Below are positions 8,819 through 17,400 of a stretch of DNA of 57,861 nt, in pieces. The DNA comes from Piscirickettsiaceae bacterium. GTDB taxonomy: Bacteria > Pseudomonadota > Gammaproteobacteria > Nitrosococcales > Methylophagaceae. Position numbers and translations under genes: made by a program. Position 1 is the first letter of the stretch. The number at the start of each line of letters is the position of its first letter. The stretch covers positions 1-57,861 of the forward strand of contig JABSQO010000011.1 in assembly GCA_013215775.1 (NCBI GenBank), written 5' to 3'. Below the pieces are notes generated by a model. It made no database searches, had not been told where the DNA came from, and was given only the letters and a program-made list of their open reading frames with translations.

Positions 8819-9185
8819 TTCATCACTCCATTAATCACAAATTAATCACAAATTAATCACAAATTAATCACAAATTAATCACAAATTAATCACAAATTAA
8901 TCACAAATTAATCACAAATTAATTGTTAGTCAGTTAATAATAAAATTGATTTTTGGTCAACTAAAAAATAAAACGTCAGTATTGCTTTTAGTTTCATCAG
9001 CTTAGTGTAACGCATGTCCACACTTCGAAATAAATTGCTTTTTTACTCATACATAACAGTGCTAAAAAACGTACCACCATTCATTACGTTATGGCAAAGA
9101 TAACTATTTTCCACCTGTCGCCTATACATGTGGCTAATCTCGGTGTACTGTTGGTTAACCTAAGATAATTTTTAGTGCTGGTAGA
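8819..9185. other. divergent intergenic region with tandem repeat
   Basis: These 367 nt separate the divergent glycine-zipper and lytic transglycosylase genes. They contain the 11-bp tandem array at 8830-8924 and AT-rich sequence after it. I see no ORF with an RBS and no convincing sigma70 promoter that I would place with confidence. Confidence 0.6.
8830..8924. repeat. 11-bp tandem repeat, 8 perfect copies plus 7 nt
   Basis: The unit ATTAATCACAA is repeated eight times without a mismatch (8830-8917), followed by ATTAATT. There are no spacers, so it is not CRISPR. The array begins directly next to the GGAG ribosome-binding site of the glycine-zipper gene. Confidence 0.97.
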
Positions 9186-10625
9186 ATGAGTAATAGATTT
9201 CTTTATACATACTTTTTGTTACAGATTTTATGCATCGTGTTACCTGCCAATGCTGTAGAAGAATCTCTAAACGCTGACAGATTAAGTCCCAGCTATCTAT
9301 CTGAACGATATTCCGACGATCTAACTGACTTAAAAAAACGAAAAATAATCCGTGCTCTGGTTGTGCCTGGAAGAACAGATTTTTATGTTAAAGATGGCAA
9401 AATTTCAGGGTTAATGGTTAAACTGTTAGATAATTATGAAAAGGCATTAAACGAAGGTATCAAAAGAGAAGATGACAAAACACGTATTGTTTATATTCCC
9501 GTTGATTTTAACCTTTTAATCCCACACTTACTCGCAGGGAAAGGTGATATTGCAGCGACTTTCCTGACCATTACTGAAGAGCGAGAAAAGCAGGTGAACT
9601 TTGCGTCAGGTCATAGCTTGAAAGTAAATGAGCTGATCGTGACTAATCTCAACAGTGGCATAAACTTATCAACTGTTGATGATTTAGCAGGGGAAAATAT
9701 CTATGTAGTAAAAGGCAGTAGCTATATTGAACATTTGCAGCTTCTAAATATAGCCTTGGCCAAAAGAGGTCTTAAAGCTATCAATATAGTTGAAGCAGAA
9801 ACGTATTTAACCAGTGAAGATATATTGGAAATGGTCAATGCTGGAGCTGTAGATATTACTGTAATAGATGATTTCAAAGCCAAGCTGTGGGGAAAAGTTT
9901 TACCCAATATTAAAATACACAATGATTTGACTATACATGATGCTGGTAGAGTCGGTTGGGCGATCAGAAAAAGTAATCCAGAACTTAAAAAACATATCGA
10001 AGAATTTGCTACATCCATAAAGAAAGGCACTTTACTCGGAAATATACTTTTTAATCAGCATTATGGTCGAGACCAAAAACTTGAGAATTTACAACTCCAT
10101 GAAGAACGTGAGAAATACAGCAAATTTGTCAATATCTTCAAAAAATATGGCGATAAATATAGTATCGATCATTTCAAACTTATTGCTCAAGGTTATCAAG
10201 AGTCAGCATTGAATCAAGATCGAATTAGCCATCGAGGTGCGGTGGGAATGATGCAGCTATTGCCTTCCACGGCAGCAGATAAAAATGTTGCCGTTAAGGA
10301 TATAGACCAACTCGAAAATAATATTCATGCTGGGGCAAAATACATGAATTTCCTAAGAACACGTTATTTTAGCAACCCAGACATTACACCAGAGAATCAA
10401 ATGTTTTTTTCTTGGGCAGCTTACAATGCTGGCCCTGCTAATGTGAGAAAGATGAGAAAGCTAGCGGAAGAAATGGGACTCAATAAAAATATCTGGTTTA
10501 AAAATGTCGAAGTCGCCGCTGGCAGACTGATCGGCACAGAGACTGTCCGATATGTTGCCAATATATATAAATACTACAGTACTTATTTATTATTAGAACA
10601 AAAAGAGGCGCTTGATAATAAGTAA
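9186..10625 (+). CDS. MltF-like lytic transglycosylase with solute-binding domain
   Basis: After a signal peptide (about residues 1-23) comes a periplasmic solute-binding-type domain (residues 50-285; DIAATFLTITEEREKQVNFASG is typical). A C-terminal SLT lysozyme-like domain spans residues 310-460. The likely catalytic Glu339 is in QGYQESALN, followed by HRGAVGMMQLLPSTA and AAYNAGPANV. This is the MltF architecture: peptidoglycan cleavage with formation of 1,6-anhydromuramic ends. The length (479) is close to MltF. It is transcribed alone, divergent from the glycine-zipper gene. The start has only a weak GGTAG nearby. The exact MltF orthology is uncertain, since family members with the same architecture are common as accessory copies. 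Confidence 0.87.
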   Translation: MSNRFLYTYFLLQILCIVLPANAVEESLNADRLSPSYLSERYSDDLTDLKKRKIIRALVVPGRTDFYVKDGKISGLMVKLLDNYEKALNEGIKREDDKTRIVYIPVDFNLLIPHLLAGKGDIAATFLTITEEREKQVNFASGHSLKVNELIVTNLNSGINLSTVDDLAGENIYVVKGSSYIEHLQLLNIALAKRGLKAINIVEAETYLTSEDILEMVNAGAVDITVIDDFKAKLWGKVLPNIKIHNDLTIHDAGRVGWAIRKSNPELKKHIEEFATSIKKGTLLGNILFNQHYGRDQKLENLQLHEEREKYSKFVNIFKKYGDKYSIDHFKLIAQGYQESALNQDRISHRGAVGMMQLLPSTAADKNVAVKDIDQLENNIHAGAKYMNFLRTRYFSNPDITPENQMFFSWAAYNAGPANVRKMRKLAEEMGLNKNIWFKNVEVAAGRLIGTETVRYVANIYKYYSTYLLLEQKEALDNK

Positions 10626-10665
10626 CGCTCCCTCTTGCGTTAGCACACTAAATGATTCGGCAACG

Positions 10666-10701
10666 TTATAAGGGAGCCTATCTAAACAGGCCCCCTTATA
10701 A
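10666..10701. terminator. hairpin between convergent genes
   Basis: A 14-bp inverted repeat with one mismatch (TTATAAGGGaGCCT / AGGCcCCCTTATAA) has an 8-nt loop. It lies between convergent genes and could end both transcripts. No strong T-run follows on either strand, so the terminator call is moderate. Confidence 0.5.
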
Positions 10702-10716
10702 ACCAGCTCTAAACTA

Positions 10717-11301
10717 TTATTTATTAATTCTAGAAATTTTAGTGCCTGTTATACCTAAACCAGCCATTAAACCTGATTGGCCGAAAGTAAAGGCATAAAC
10801 ATCTGCTTGTGCTGTTTCAGTGCTAAGTGTTTTTGCCACACCCGCATCAACAACAACGATCGTCGGACCTACACCCAACTCCCAGTTTTGAGACGTTTCA
10901 ACTTTTTCTACTGCGACATCGGTCATCAATGCCATGACATAACCAAATGTTTGTACGCCAGCTTGCAAGCCATATGATGCAGATTTAAGGCTATAGTATT
11001 TTGAAATATAATAACCCTCGCCACTTGCTCTACGTTTAATCAATGCACCATCACCATATTGGATGCCGATAATAAAACCGGCCTTAGTCACATTAGGAAA
11101 TACAAGCGCGCCTTTAGCAGTAGCAGCGAGCTCTTTTGCTGCTGGCGATGTTTCCAATAGGTGTGTAATGGCAGCATGAATATCACGATCTAAAGCAACA
11201 TCAACAAGCTCATCAGCATTAGCAATCGATGTCACCCCAAAGGTCATCGCTAAAAACAGAAAAACATTGCGGAACTTCATTGTAAATATACTTTTTTTCA
11301 T
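10717..11301 (-). CDS. SYLF domain (Ysc84-type) lipid-binding protein
   Basis: The 194-aa product has a signal peptide (ending SIANA, about residue 29) and one SYLF domain. Recognisable parts are AKGALVFPNVTKAGFIIGIQYGDGALI, YSLKSASYGLQAGVQTFGYVMALM and the end GQSGLMAGLGITGTKI. SYLF proteins bind phosphoinositide-like or other lipids in eukaryotes. In bacteria they are periplasmic proteins of uncertain role. A strong AAGGAG lies 5 nt before the ATG at 11301, which fixes the start. It is monocistronic and convergent with the lytic transglycosylase. Confidence 0.9.
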   Translation of the reverse strand: MKKSIFTMKFRNVFLFLAMTFGVTSIANADELVDVALDRDIHAAITHLLETSPAAKELAATAKGALVFPNVTKAGFIIGIQYGDGALIKRRASGEGYYISKYYSLKSASYGLQAGVQTFGYVMALMTDVAVEKVETSQNWELGVGPTIVVVDAGVAKTLSTETAQADVYAFTFGQSGLMAGLGITGTKISRINK

Positions 11302-11398
11302 AAAAACTCCTTAAATTTTAACGTTGTATAGAACCTAATCGTACTAGTTCTACGAGGCTTGTAGCAAACTGATGTATCCTTTTTTAAAGCATAGAATA

Positions 11399-11599
11399 TT
11401 AATTATTCTGTCGCTTTCTTTTTAATTGATTATCATGCAATTTGGCAAATAACACGATTGATAGCATAGCACCTAAAAGGGCTACCACCACCATATCAGA
11501 TTGTGTATCCCAAGCATATTCTTGAGTGAATAGAAAAGCCTCGGCACTCGCACCTGAAATTATAGCAACCCACCATTCAATAAGCTTATAAAAGCACAA
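11399..11599 (-). pseudogene. C-terminal remnant of a DUF2238 (YjdF-like) membrane protein
   Basis: The 66-codon frame opens with TTG. Its text (LIEWWVAIISGASAEAFLF, WDTQSDMVVVALLGAM, LHDNQLKR) matches the last third of DUF2238/YjdF membrane proteins, which normally have about 200 residues and several membrane spans. An in-frame TAG lies about 40 nt upstream and nothing upstream in this frame resembles the missing part. It therefore looks like a truncated relic rather than a new short gene. It begins 4 nt behind the stop of the beta-barrel gene 11604-12527, so it may still be translated by coupling. Family recognition is from memory of the C-terminal motif. Confidence 0.65.
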
Positions 11600-11603
11600 C
11601 CAC

Positions 11604-12527
11604 TCACCATAAAAAAGACAGGCTTGCTACCAAGGTATCGGTATCTAGTCCTACATCTTCTTGTGTTCGAGTACCAATATAAGCGACTTTAAGTGAATAT
11701 CGTTCTATCGGATAAGTAAAGCTAAGCGCCCAACCAATGTCCTGCTTTTTATCGTCACTGTTGACGCCATTAACACTACTTTCACCACCATAATCGTAAC
11801 CAATACTTAACCCTGCCCACACCCCCGGCCTAAAGGTATGGATAATGTGTCCATGAATGATATACAAAGGCTCCTGTTCTCTTGTTTTACCATTAAAAAA
11901 ATCATCATTATCAGTATGAAATGCAACTTCAGCTGTCAGTTCTGAAGTCCATTTTCCACGCTTATGAGTCACACCAAGTTGCGGTCTAAATACAAGGCGG
12001 TTTTGACCAAGGTTAATCAATTTATCATCCATGTAATCACCTGTTGGTAATCGTATTGCTAATGCGAATCCAATAATAGTTTCAACGTCCGTATTAGCAC
12101 GATATGCAAAGAAGTCTTTGCCAGTTAACGGCGGAGAACCATATAAATTAACAGCTAAACGTAGAAAGCTATCGGATAAACCCTTTCGAGAAATAGAAGC
12201 GGGGCTACCATTAACTAAACCGGTCCATTTTCCTTCTTGGTAGGACTGGCTAAGATCAATTCGTGCAGATTTATCAAACAAACTAAACGTACGAATATAC
12301 TTAGCAGCCCAAGTATGTAGCTCCATATCCACATCTTCCAGCAATATGACAGGATCAACAAAAATATTCGCCTCTGTGTAGGCGTATCCACCTCCAGCAA
12401 AATTTATTCCTATGGGAAGGTGACTCCATCGCAACGGTTCTAACTCCATTGCGTAACTCGAAGGCATAAAACTAATAAAGGTGAAAAATAAAATAATTAA
12501 ACTTTGTTTCAACGCTTTATATCCCAC
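11604..12527 (-). CDS. outer-membrane protein of the phenol MetA/transporter family (PF13557-like)
   Basis: The 307-aa product has a signal peptide (about residues 1-26) and a barrel-like mature part. The opening text LEPLRWSHLPIGINFAGGGY matches the 'transporter / MetA-pathway of phenol degradation' outer-membrane family, as do YIRTFSLFDKSARIDLSQSY, SDSFLRLAVNLYG and FALAIRLPTGDY. The C-terminus (DTLVASLSFLW) ends with an aromatic residue, as barrels do. The family is thought to pass hydrophobic compounds, but the substrate cannot be told here and no degradation genes are near. Copy 3 of the 20-nt motif lies in its long leader. It is followed by the DUF2238 remnant. Confidence 0.8.
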   Translation of the reverse strand: MGYKALKQSLIILFFTFISFMPSSYAMELEPLRWSHLPIGINFAGGGYAYTEANIFVDPVILLEDVDMELHTWAAKYIRTFSLFDKSARIDLSQSYQEGKWTGLVNGSPASISRKGLSDSFLRLAVNLYGSPPLTGKDFFAYRANTDVETIIGFALAIRLPTGDYMDDKLINLGQNRLVFRPQLGVTHKRGKWTSELTAEVAFHTDNDDFFNGKTREQEPLYIIHGHIIHTFRPGVWAGLSIGYDYGGESSVNGVNSDDKKQDIGWALSFTYPIERYSLKVAYIGTRTQEDVGLDTDTLVASLSFLW

Positions 12528-12685
12528 TCCCGCTTATTCTGTAACTATCTTTTCTAAAGAAATTCAGTAGACATTTAAAATGTTCATAATAAATTTTCTT
12601 GCAAACTCTTATTATTGAAAATCCACACTAACCTAAATAATGATATAGAGCCAGTATGGTGACTTATACTCAGATTAAAAATTTA

Positions 12686-12705
12686 AAACTTACCTTTTAA
12701 TGCCA
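12686..12705 (-). promoter_or_regulatory. shared 20-nt motif, copy 3 (before beta-barrel gene 11604-12527)
   Basis: The plus strand reads AAACTTACCTTTTAATGCCA. It is 18/20 identical to copy 2 and gap-free. The flanking palindrome of the other copies is degraded here. It lies about 159 nt before the start codon. Confidence 0.5.
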
Positions 12706-12789
12706 TAAAGATCGCCCATAAACTGCTCGTATTTCTACGAAAATGTACTCAAACGGTTTATCAGGATTTCGGGACTATTAAATATAGAT

Positions 12790-12825
12790 ACTACCTATCT
12801 CTCTTTTAGTTAGAGGTAGTTTTTA
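12790..12825 (+). terminator. possible hairpin terminator
   Basis: A 7-bp stem (ACTACCT / AGGTAGT) with a 17-nt loop is followed by TTTTT on the plus strand. No gene lies directly upstream on that strand, so its role is unclear; it may be a relic. Confidence 0.3.
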
Positions 12826-13070
12826 ATTTATTACATTTTAAATTTAAGGGGGCTCGATGTTTGATTCAACATCTTCTGGCCGTAGCAATAGCTTACGATC
12901 TTGTTGGAAGGGTCTTTGCCTGAATGAAAATATTGTTCTTACGAACATCGGCATGAAATTTAGTAGGGGAAGTGTTCTGATGGTAGTAATTTTACAGCGG
13001 CTTAAACAACACTGTGCACACTTGAAAAGTTTCTTAGATATGCATTTTCTGTTGAGTCCATACATTTAGT

Positions 13071-13162
13071 AACCTATGGCATTCGGTTAAAACTAAACTA
13101 CACTATTTATTCATTGGTAGCGGGGGCTGGATTTGAACCAACGACCTTCGGGTTATGAGCCC
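13071..13162. repeat. 92-bp direct repeat, left copy (attachment-site-like)
   Basis: It is identical base for base to 22013-22104. It consists of 44 nt flanking the tRNA 3' end and 48 nt of tRNA(fMet) from the anticodon stem to the CCA end. With the right copy it brackets about 8.85 kb. This is the geometry of an element inserted at the 3' end of a tRNA gene. Confidence 0.95.
13115..13162 (-). pseudogene. 3' fragment of initiator tRNA(fMet)
   Basis: The minus strand carries the anticodon loop with CAT, the T arm and the CCA end, identical to the intact tRNA at 22057-22133. The 5' acceptor, D arm and 5' half of the anticodon stem are missing. Sequence diverges sharply after 13162. It cannot make a tRNA and marks the left attachment scar. 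Confidence 0.93.
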
Positions 13163-13330
13163 TTCCAAAACCACCTCTAACTCACTTAAAGCGACATGTT
13201 ACAGTAGGTCTAAGAGTTTCAATTAGTTTGATGTAATCCTAAGTCGTTGATTAAAGTTTAGGGTTGCGTACTTATTTACGTACTAAAAGCGAAGGTCGTT
13301 TGTTACTTGATTTTCAACTAAGCCAAATAA

Positions 13331-13375
13331 TTTGTAATCAGAGGGTCGTAAGTTCAAGTCTTATCTCCGGCTCCA
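13331..13375 (+). pseudogene. 3' fragment of tRNA-Thr(TGT)
   Basis: Reading from the anticodon loop TTTGTAA (anticodon TGT), the fragment has a stem half TCAGA and variable loop GGGTC. The T arm is GTAAG-TTCAAGT-CTTAT, the acceptor half CTCCGGC, the discriminator T and an encoded CCA. The 5' half is absent. Isotype is inferred from the anticodon. The fragment is opposite in direction to the fMet fragment 168 nt away and is followed by its own terminator. Confidence 0.75.
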
Positions 13376-13382
13376 GATATAT

Positions 13383-13418
13383 AAAAGCCTCAGCACTTTT
13401 CAGTGTTGGGGCTTTTTT
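13383..13418 (+). terminator. Rho-independent terminator after the tRNA-Thr fragment
   Basis: A stem formed by AAAAGCC...GGCTTTT with inner pairs CACT/AGTG is followed by a T-run ending at 13418. It was probably carried along with the tRNA 3' end. Confidence 0.75.
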
Positions 13419-13453
13419 ATTGGATGTGGCAATCAGGTGATACGTATCAATCA

Positions 13454-13921
13454 CTATTTAAGTTCTAGCAACTTAAGGCCAAGAGATAATAATACGATTG
13501 ATATTGGCAATATCATCATTTCCCAGCTCAGATTATTCAAATTAAGTAATACTATTTCAAGAAATTTAACGAAGATGATGACAACGATCAGCTCTGCAAG
13601 AATCTTTTTCAATTGACTAATACTTGAAATATTTATCCAGCTTAAGGTTTTATCTGTGTCTGCAGAATTCGAATCGATAAATAACTTATATACGCCATAA
13701 GCAAATATAAAAAGAACAAAGGCAATTAAAAATGCATCTAGAGATTTGATGACATAAGATGTGGCCATGTCAATTGTATTAAGTGGCCCATCAGTGTTGC
13801 TCATGAAAAAAGAATTCACAGCGTAAAATGTCTTAAGTGATCCAATTACAAACATCAGTCCAGAACCAATCAGTGAACTGATAATGGCTACCCAACTCAT
13901 ATATCTAAATTTAAATATCAC
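13454..13921 (-). CDS. UPF0114 (YqhA-like) integral membrane protein
   Basis: The 155-aa product has four likely membrane spans (about residues 10-30, 55-80, 105-125 and 130-150). The text KTFYAVNSFF, SLDAFLIAFVLFIFAYGVYKLFI and SISQLKKILAELIVVIIFVKFLE is typical of UPF0114. Function is unknown. The start is a GTG with GGAG 7 nt upstream; an in-frame ATG lies seven codons in. It is isolated: the tRNA scars are on one side and transposase remnants on the other, inside the putative tRNA-fMet island. Confidence 0.85.
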   Translation of the reverse strand: MIFKFRYMSWVAIISSLIGSGLMFVIGSLKTFYAVNSFFMSNTDGPLNTIDMATSYVIKSLDAFLIAFVLFIFAYGVYKLFIDSNSADTDKTLSWINISSISQLKKILAELIVVIIFVKFLEIVLLNLNNLSWEMMILPISIVLLSLGLKLLELK

Positions 13922-14021
13922 TTTATTACTCCGTTAGTAATCAAAATCTACAATGTATCTATAGCAAATGGTACACCTAGTTGACCATTATTATGTGACT
14001 GTAATAGATGATCTGGTCAAG

Positions 14022-14222
14022 TTAAGCCGTACACATTTCTTTTACATTTTCGAACTCAATAGCCGACATGTCACTTAATGTCGTATGTATTCGTTCGTAG
14101 TTGTAATATTTAATATTTTCGCAACATCTAGTTACATGCTATTTCGATTTGGATAACGAACATGCAATAGCCATTCATTATTTATTTAAGCTCCCAAAGA
14201 ACCTTTCTACTACTGCATTAGT
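14022..14222 (-). pseudogene. IS3-family transposase remnant (C-terminal part)
   Basis: Minus-strand translation in shifting frames gives TNAVVERFFGSLNK, then EWLLHVRYPNRNSM followed by a stop. A further frame change gives IKYYNYERIHTTLSDMSAIE and a stop at 14022-14024. This is the C-terminal end of the IS3-type DDE transposase, including the final catalytic-Glu region (VERFF) and the YYNxERxH block. Internal stops and at least two frameshifts show decay. Confidence 0.8.
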
Positions 14223-14385
14223 TAAACTTTCCCATGATGGTTTATCTTTTTTTCTGACTGTTTTGGAAAGACTATCAACCAGTGTTCCGAGTCGCTCGCC
14301 ACTTTCACCGTCAAACAATTCCGCCTCTTTTTTCTTCATTTTGAGGCTAGTTATTACCTAAACGTACAACCAACATAGCTTTCCA
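14223..14385 (-). pseudogene. DUF3313 gene remnant
   Basis: Minus-strand frames give MLVVRLGN, a stop, QNEEKRGG and then, in another frame, EAELFDGESGERLGTLVD...KPSWESL. These align with the intact DUF3313 protein at 7694-8365 (TLVIRLAI, MKKKKRG, AEILDSVTGERLGVLVD, DELSWEDL). The middle is deleted and the end is joined directly to the IS3 relic at 14222/14223. The IS probably inserted in this gene before both decayed. Confidence 0.7.
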
Positions 14386-14440
14386 ACTATAGCACTCATC
14401 GCGGCGAGGAGCAGATGCAACTCAATGGATCATGCCTTTA

Positions 14441-17400
14441 TCATGACGTGGCAATCGTCTCGTGTTGCACTGACTGTCGCCTCCATCGAAACATCAAACT
14501 ATATAAGACTGGCACGAATCCCAGCGTCAACACTGTACCCATACCGAGTCCGCACATGATGACAATTGCCATGCCGTACCAAAACTCTCCGCCAAAAAGG
14601 GCGAGCGGTAATAAACCTACAATAGTTGTGATGGTTGTCATAATAATTGGTCTCGCTCGTGCCAGTGCTGCCTCGGTAACTGCATCATCCACATCAAACC
14701 CTTCGTCTCGTGCTTGATCAATACGATCAATCATGACGATACCATTATTAATAATGATGCCTGCCAGACTGAAAAGTCCGAGCATTGCGGTAAAGTCAAA
14801 GAACGCTCTAAACGTTACTAAGCCAAAATTTGCACCGATGATGATTAAAGGAATGGTTAATAGAATAATCGCTGGTCGTCGAAACGAATTAAATTGCAGT
14901 ACTAAGAGTAAAACAATCAGGAACAAGGCATGCGGTGCAAAGGCAAGCAATTTACTGTTCGATTGTTCTGCATCCTTGACTTCGCCTTCTATCTCCAGCT
15001 TGTAGCCATTGGGTATAACGATTTGATCTAACACCTCTTGCATCTCTTCAACTAGCTCAAATGCCGTTAATTCAGGATGAACTCCAGCAATCGTCAATGC
15101 ACGTTGCTGATTAAAACGACGTATCTTGCTAGGTTCGACCTCACCACGAAAATCAGCGATCTGTAATAGTGGTACGGGTACTCCATGTGATTGTGAAAAG
15201 ACTTCGATTGTACGAAGTCGATCTAAGCTATCACGTTCATCCGCATTCGCGCGCAACGTAACCGGTATCACTTTGTCACCTTCACGATAGCTGGTTATGT
15301 TCTGGCCATCGAAGTGGGCCGATAAGGTTCGCGCTATATCTTGACTGGTTACACCTGCACGTCTTGCGCGCTCTTGATCGACATCAACAAAAAATTTAAG
15401 TACGGGATTCTCCCAATCACTACGAACTGCTTTCGTACCGGGGATACTGTAAAAGGCTTGCTTTATTTGGTCTCCAAGGTCTCTTAAGATGTCCATATTA
15501 GATCCAAGTACACGCAGTTCTACCGTCCCCATTGGTGACTTACCAAGGAACAGAATCTGAGTACGGCCTGTCGCCTGCGGCAAATCTCGTTTAATGAAAC
15601 GCTCAACACGTTGCATCACTATATCTATCTGATCACTCGTCTGGGTATTAACGACGATAAATGCCTTATTGGGCTGTGGATCATTCGGTGAAAGCACCAG
15701 AAAAAATCGTGGGCCACCTGAGCCAACATAAGAGAGTATTTCTGTTACCTCTGGGTTTTTTTCGCCGTCATGCAAATAAGCGGATAAGGTTTTTGTCGCT
15801 GATATCGTTTCACTGATATGTGCTTCCGCTGGCAAGTCTAGATAAACCGTAAACTGATTACGCTCAGATGGACCTAAAGATCGCTGCTTAACGAACTGAA
15901 ATACTTGGCCCGCAGAAAATAACAGTCCGATCATTAATAAAACGAAGATGATACGGTTACTTAATAACACAGATAGTAACGTTTTATAAAATTGGTAGGC
16001 ACGTGAATCATTACTATTTTTTGTTTTTGATCCATTCTGCGAAGCGGGAGATAAAAACCAGTAACACAATGCTGGCGTCACGGTAATTGCTAATACCCAG
16101 GAAGAAAGCAAAGCAAGTGCAAGTACTTGTCCTAAGGAACGTAAAAACTCACCTGTAGAATCTTCAATCAGTACCAGTGGTAAAAATGCGATAATGGTTG
16201 TTAATGAACTGACCAGTAATGGTAGAGCTAACGTTCTTGTTGTTGAAAGTACTGCCTCCAAACGCTCCACACCAGAATCCATTCGCGAACGTATATCCTC
16301 AGCAATAACAATTCCGTTATCAACTAATAAACCCAGTGCAACAATAATGGCGGCAATTGATATGCGGTGCAGCTCAATACCCCAAATAGACATTCCTATT
16401 AATGTGATCATCATCGTCAACGGCACCATGGCACCGACAATCATGCCGGTTCGCAAACCCAGAAATATCATGACTATGATTAATACTGCGGCCATAGTTT
16501 GTAATAAGTTGTTCGTTGCATTACTAACCGAAGCCTTGACAAGATCGGGTTGAAAAATAGCAACATCAAGTTGCATCCCTACTGGCAACTTCGGACGAAC
16601 AATCATCAGGTGATCATTTATCTGGCGACCCAGTTCAACAACGTTTGATAATGTCACTATGGAAATGCCGAGAACAATTGCAGGCTCGCCATTAAAAAAC
16701 GCGGGTGACTGCGGCGGTTCTACATAGGCCCGTCTGATTGTGGCCAGATCCTGCAAATAAACTAACTGACCATTATTAGTTTCGATGGCAAGGTTGCGAA
16801 TCTCATCGACGGACTGAAAATCACCGGAGGGTTCGATAACAATATTTTGACCCGCAGCATTAACGGTACCACCAGGCAAGACAATGTTTTGTCCCTGAAG
16901 GGCAGAGACAATCGACGAATAAGTGAGGTTAAACTGCGCCATGAAATTCGGATCAAATTCCAGCCAAATCCGTTCATGTTGCACTCCATACAGATCAACA
17001 CTAGCAACTAATGGCAAGGCACTAATGCTATCTTTGAGGTCACGTGCCACCTCTCGCATCTCCGCCATGCTGTAGTCATTACCTGTTAGCGCTAACGTAA
17101 CAACAGCAACACGACCATAATCATCGTTGACAATAATCCCTTGATGACCTTCCGGTAGACTAGACTCCAGATCAGTCATCTCGTTACGAAGTTTGGTCCA
17201 GATAGGTGCCATATCGGTATATCGGTCATGAACATTCAGTGTAACAATGGATAAACCGGTCATTGATATCGAATGAATCTCATTAATCTCAGCAATTTGT
17301 TTAACCTGATCTTCTATTTGGCGTGTAATAAGTTGCTCTATGCGCTCTGGTGATAATCCCGGAAACCGGGTTATTATTTGTGCACTTCTTACTGTGACCT

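Larger units (their letters stand above)
12528..13453. other. 926-nt gene-free junction region with tRNA scars
   Basis: The interval holds copy 3 of the barrel-gene motif (12686-12705) and a possible hairpin at 12790-12825. It also holds the left copy of the 92-bp repeat with a tRNA-fMet fragment, a tRNA-Thr fragment and a terminator. Short open frames at 12844-13069 on both strands have no RBS and match nothing I know. It looks like an integration junction. Confidence 0.7.
13922..14440. other. 519-nt region holding only gene remnants
   Basis: No intact gene is present. The interval holds an IS3-type transposase relic (14022-14222) joined to a DUF3313 relic (14223-14385). About 55 nt then remain before the RND pump stop codon. 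A plus-strand frame at 14149-14361 is the antisense of these relics. Confidence 0.7.

Noticed and set aside
8830-8924. Possible CRISPR array
   Set aside because: The 11-bp units are contiguous with no spacers, and no cas gene is in the window.
12844-13069. Short open frames on both strands in the junction region
   Set aside because: No RBS, no recognisable protein, and overlap on opposite strands.
14149-14361. Plus-strand frame of 70 codons
   Set aside because: It is the antisense of the DUF3313 and IS3 relics.
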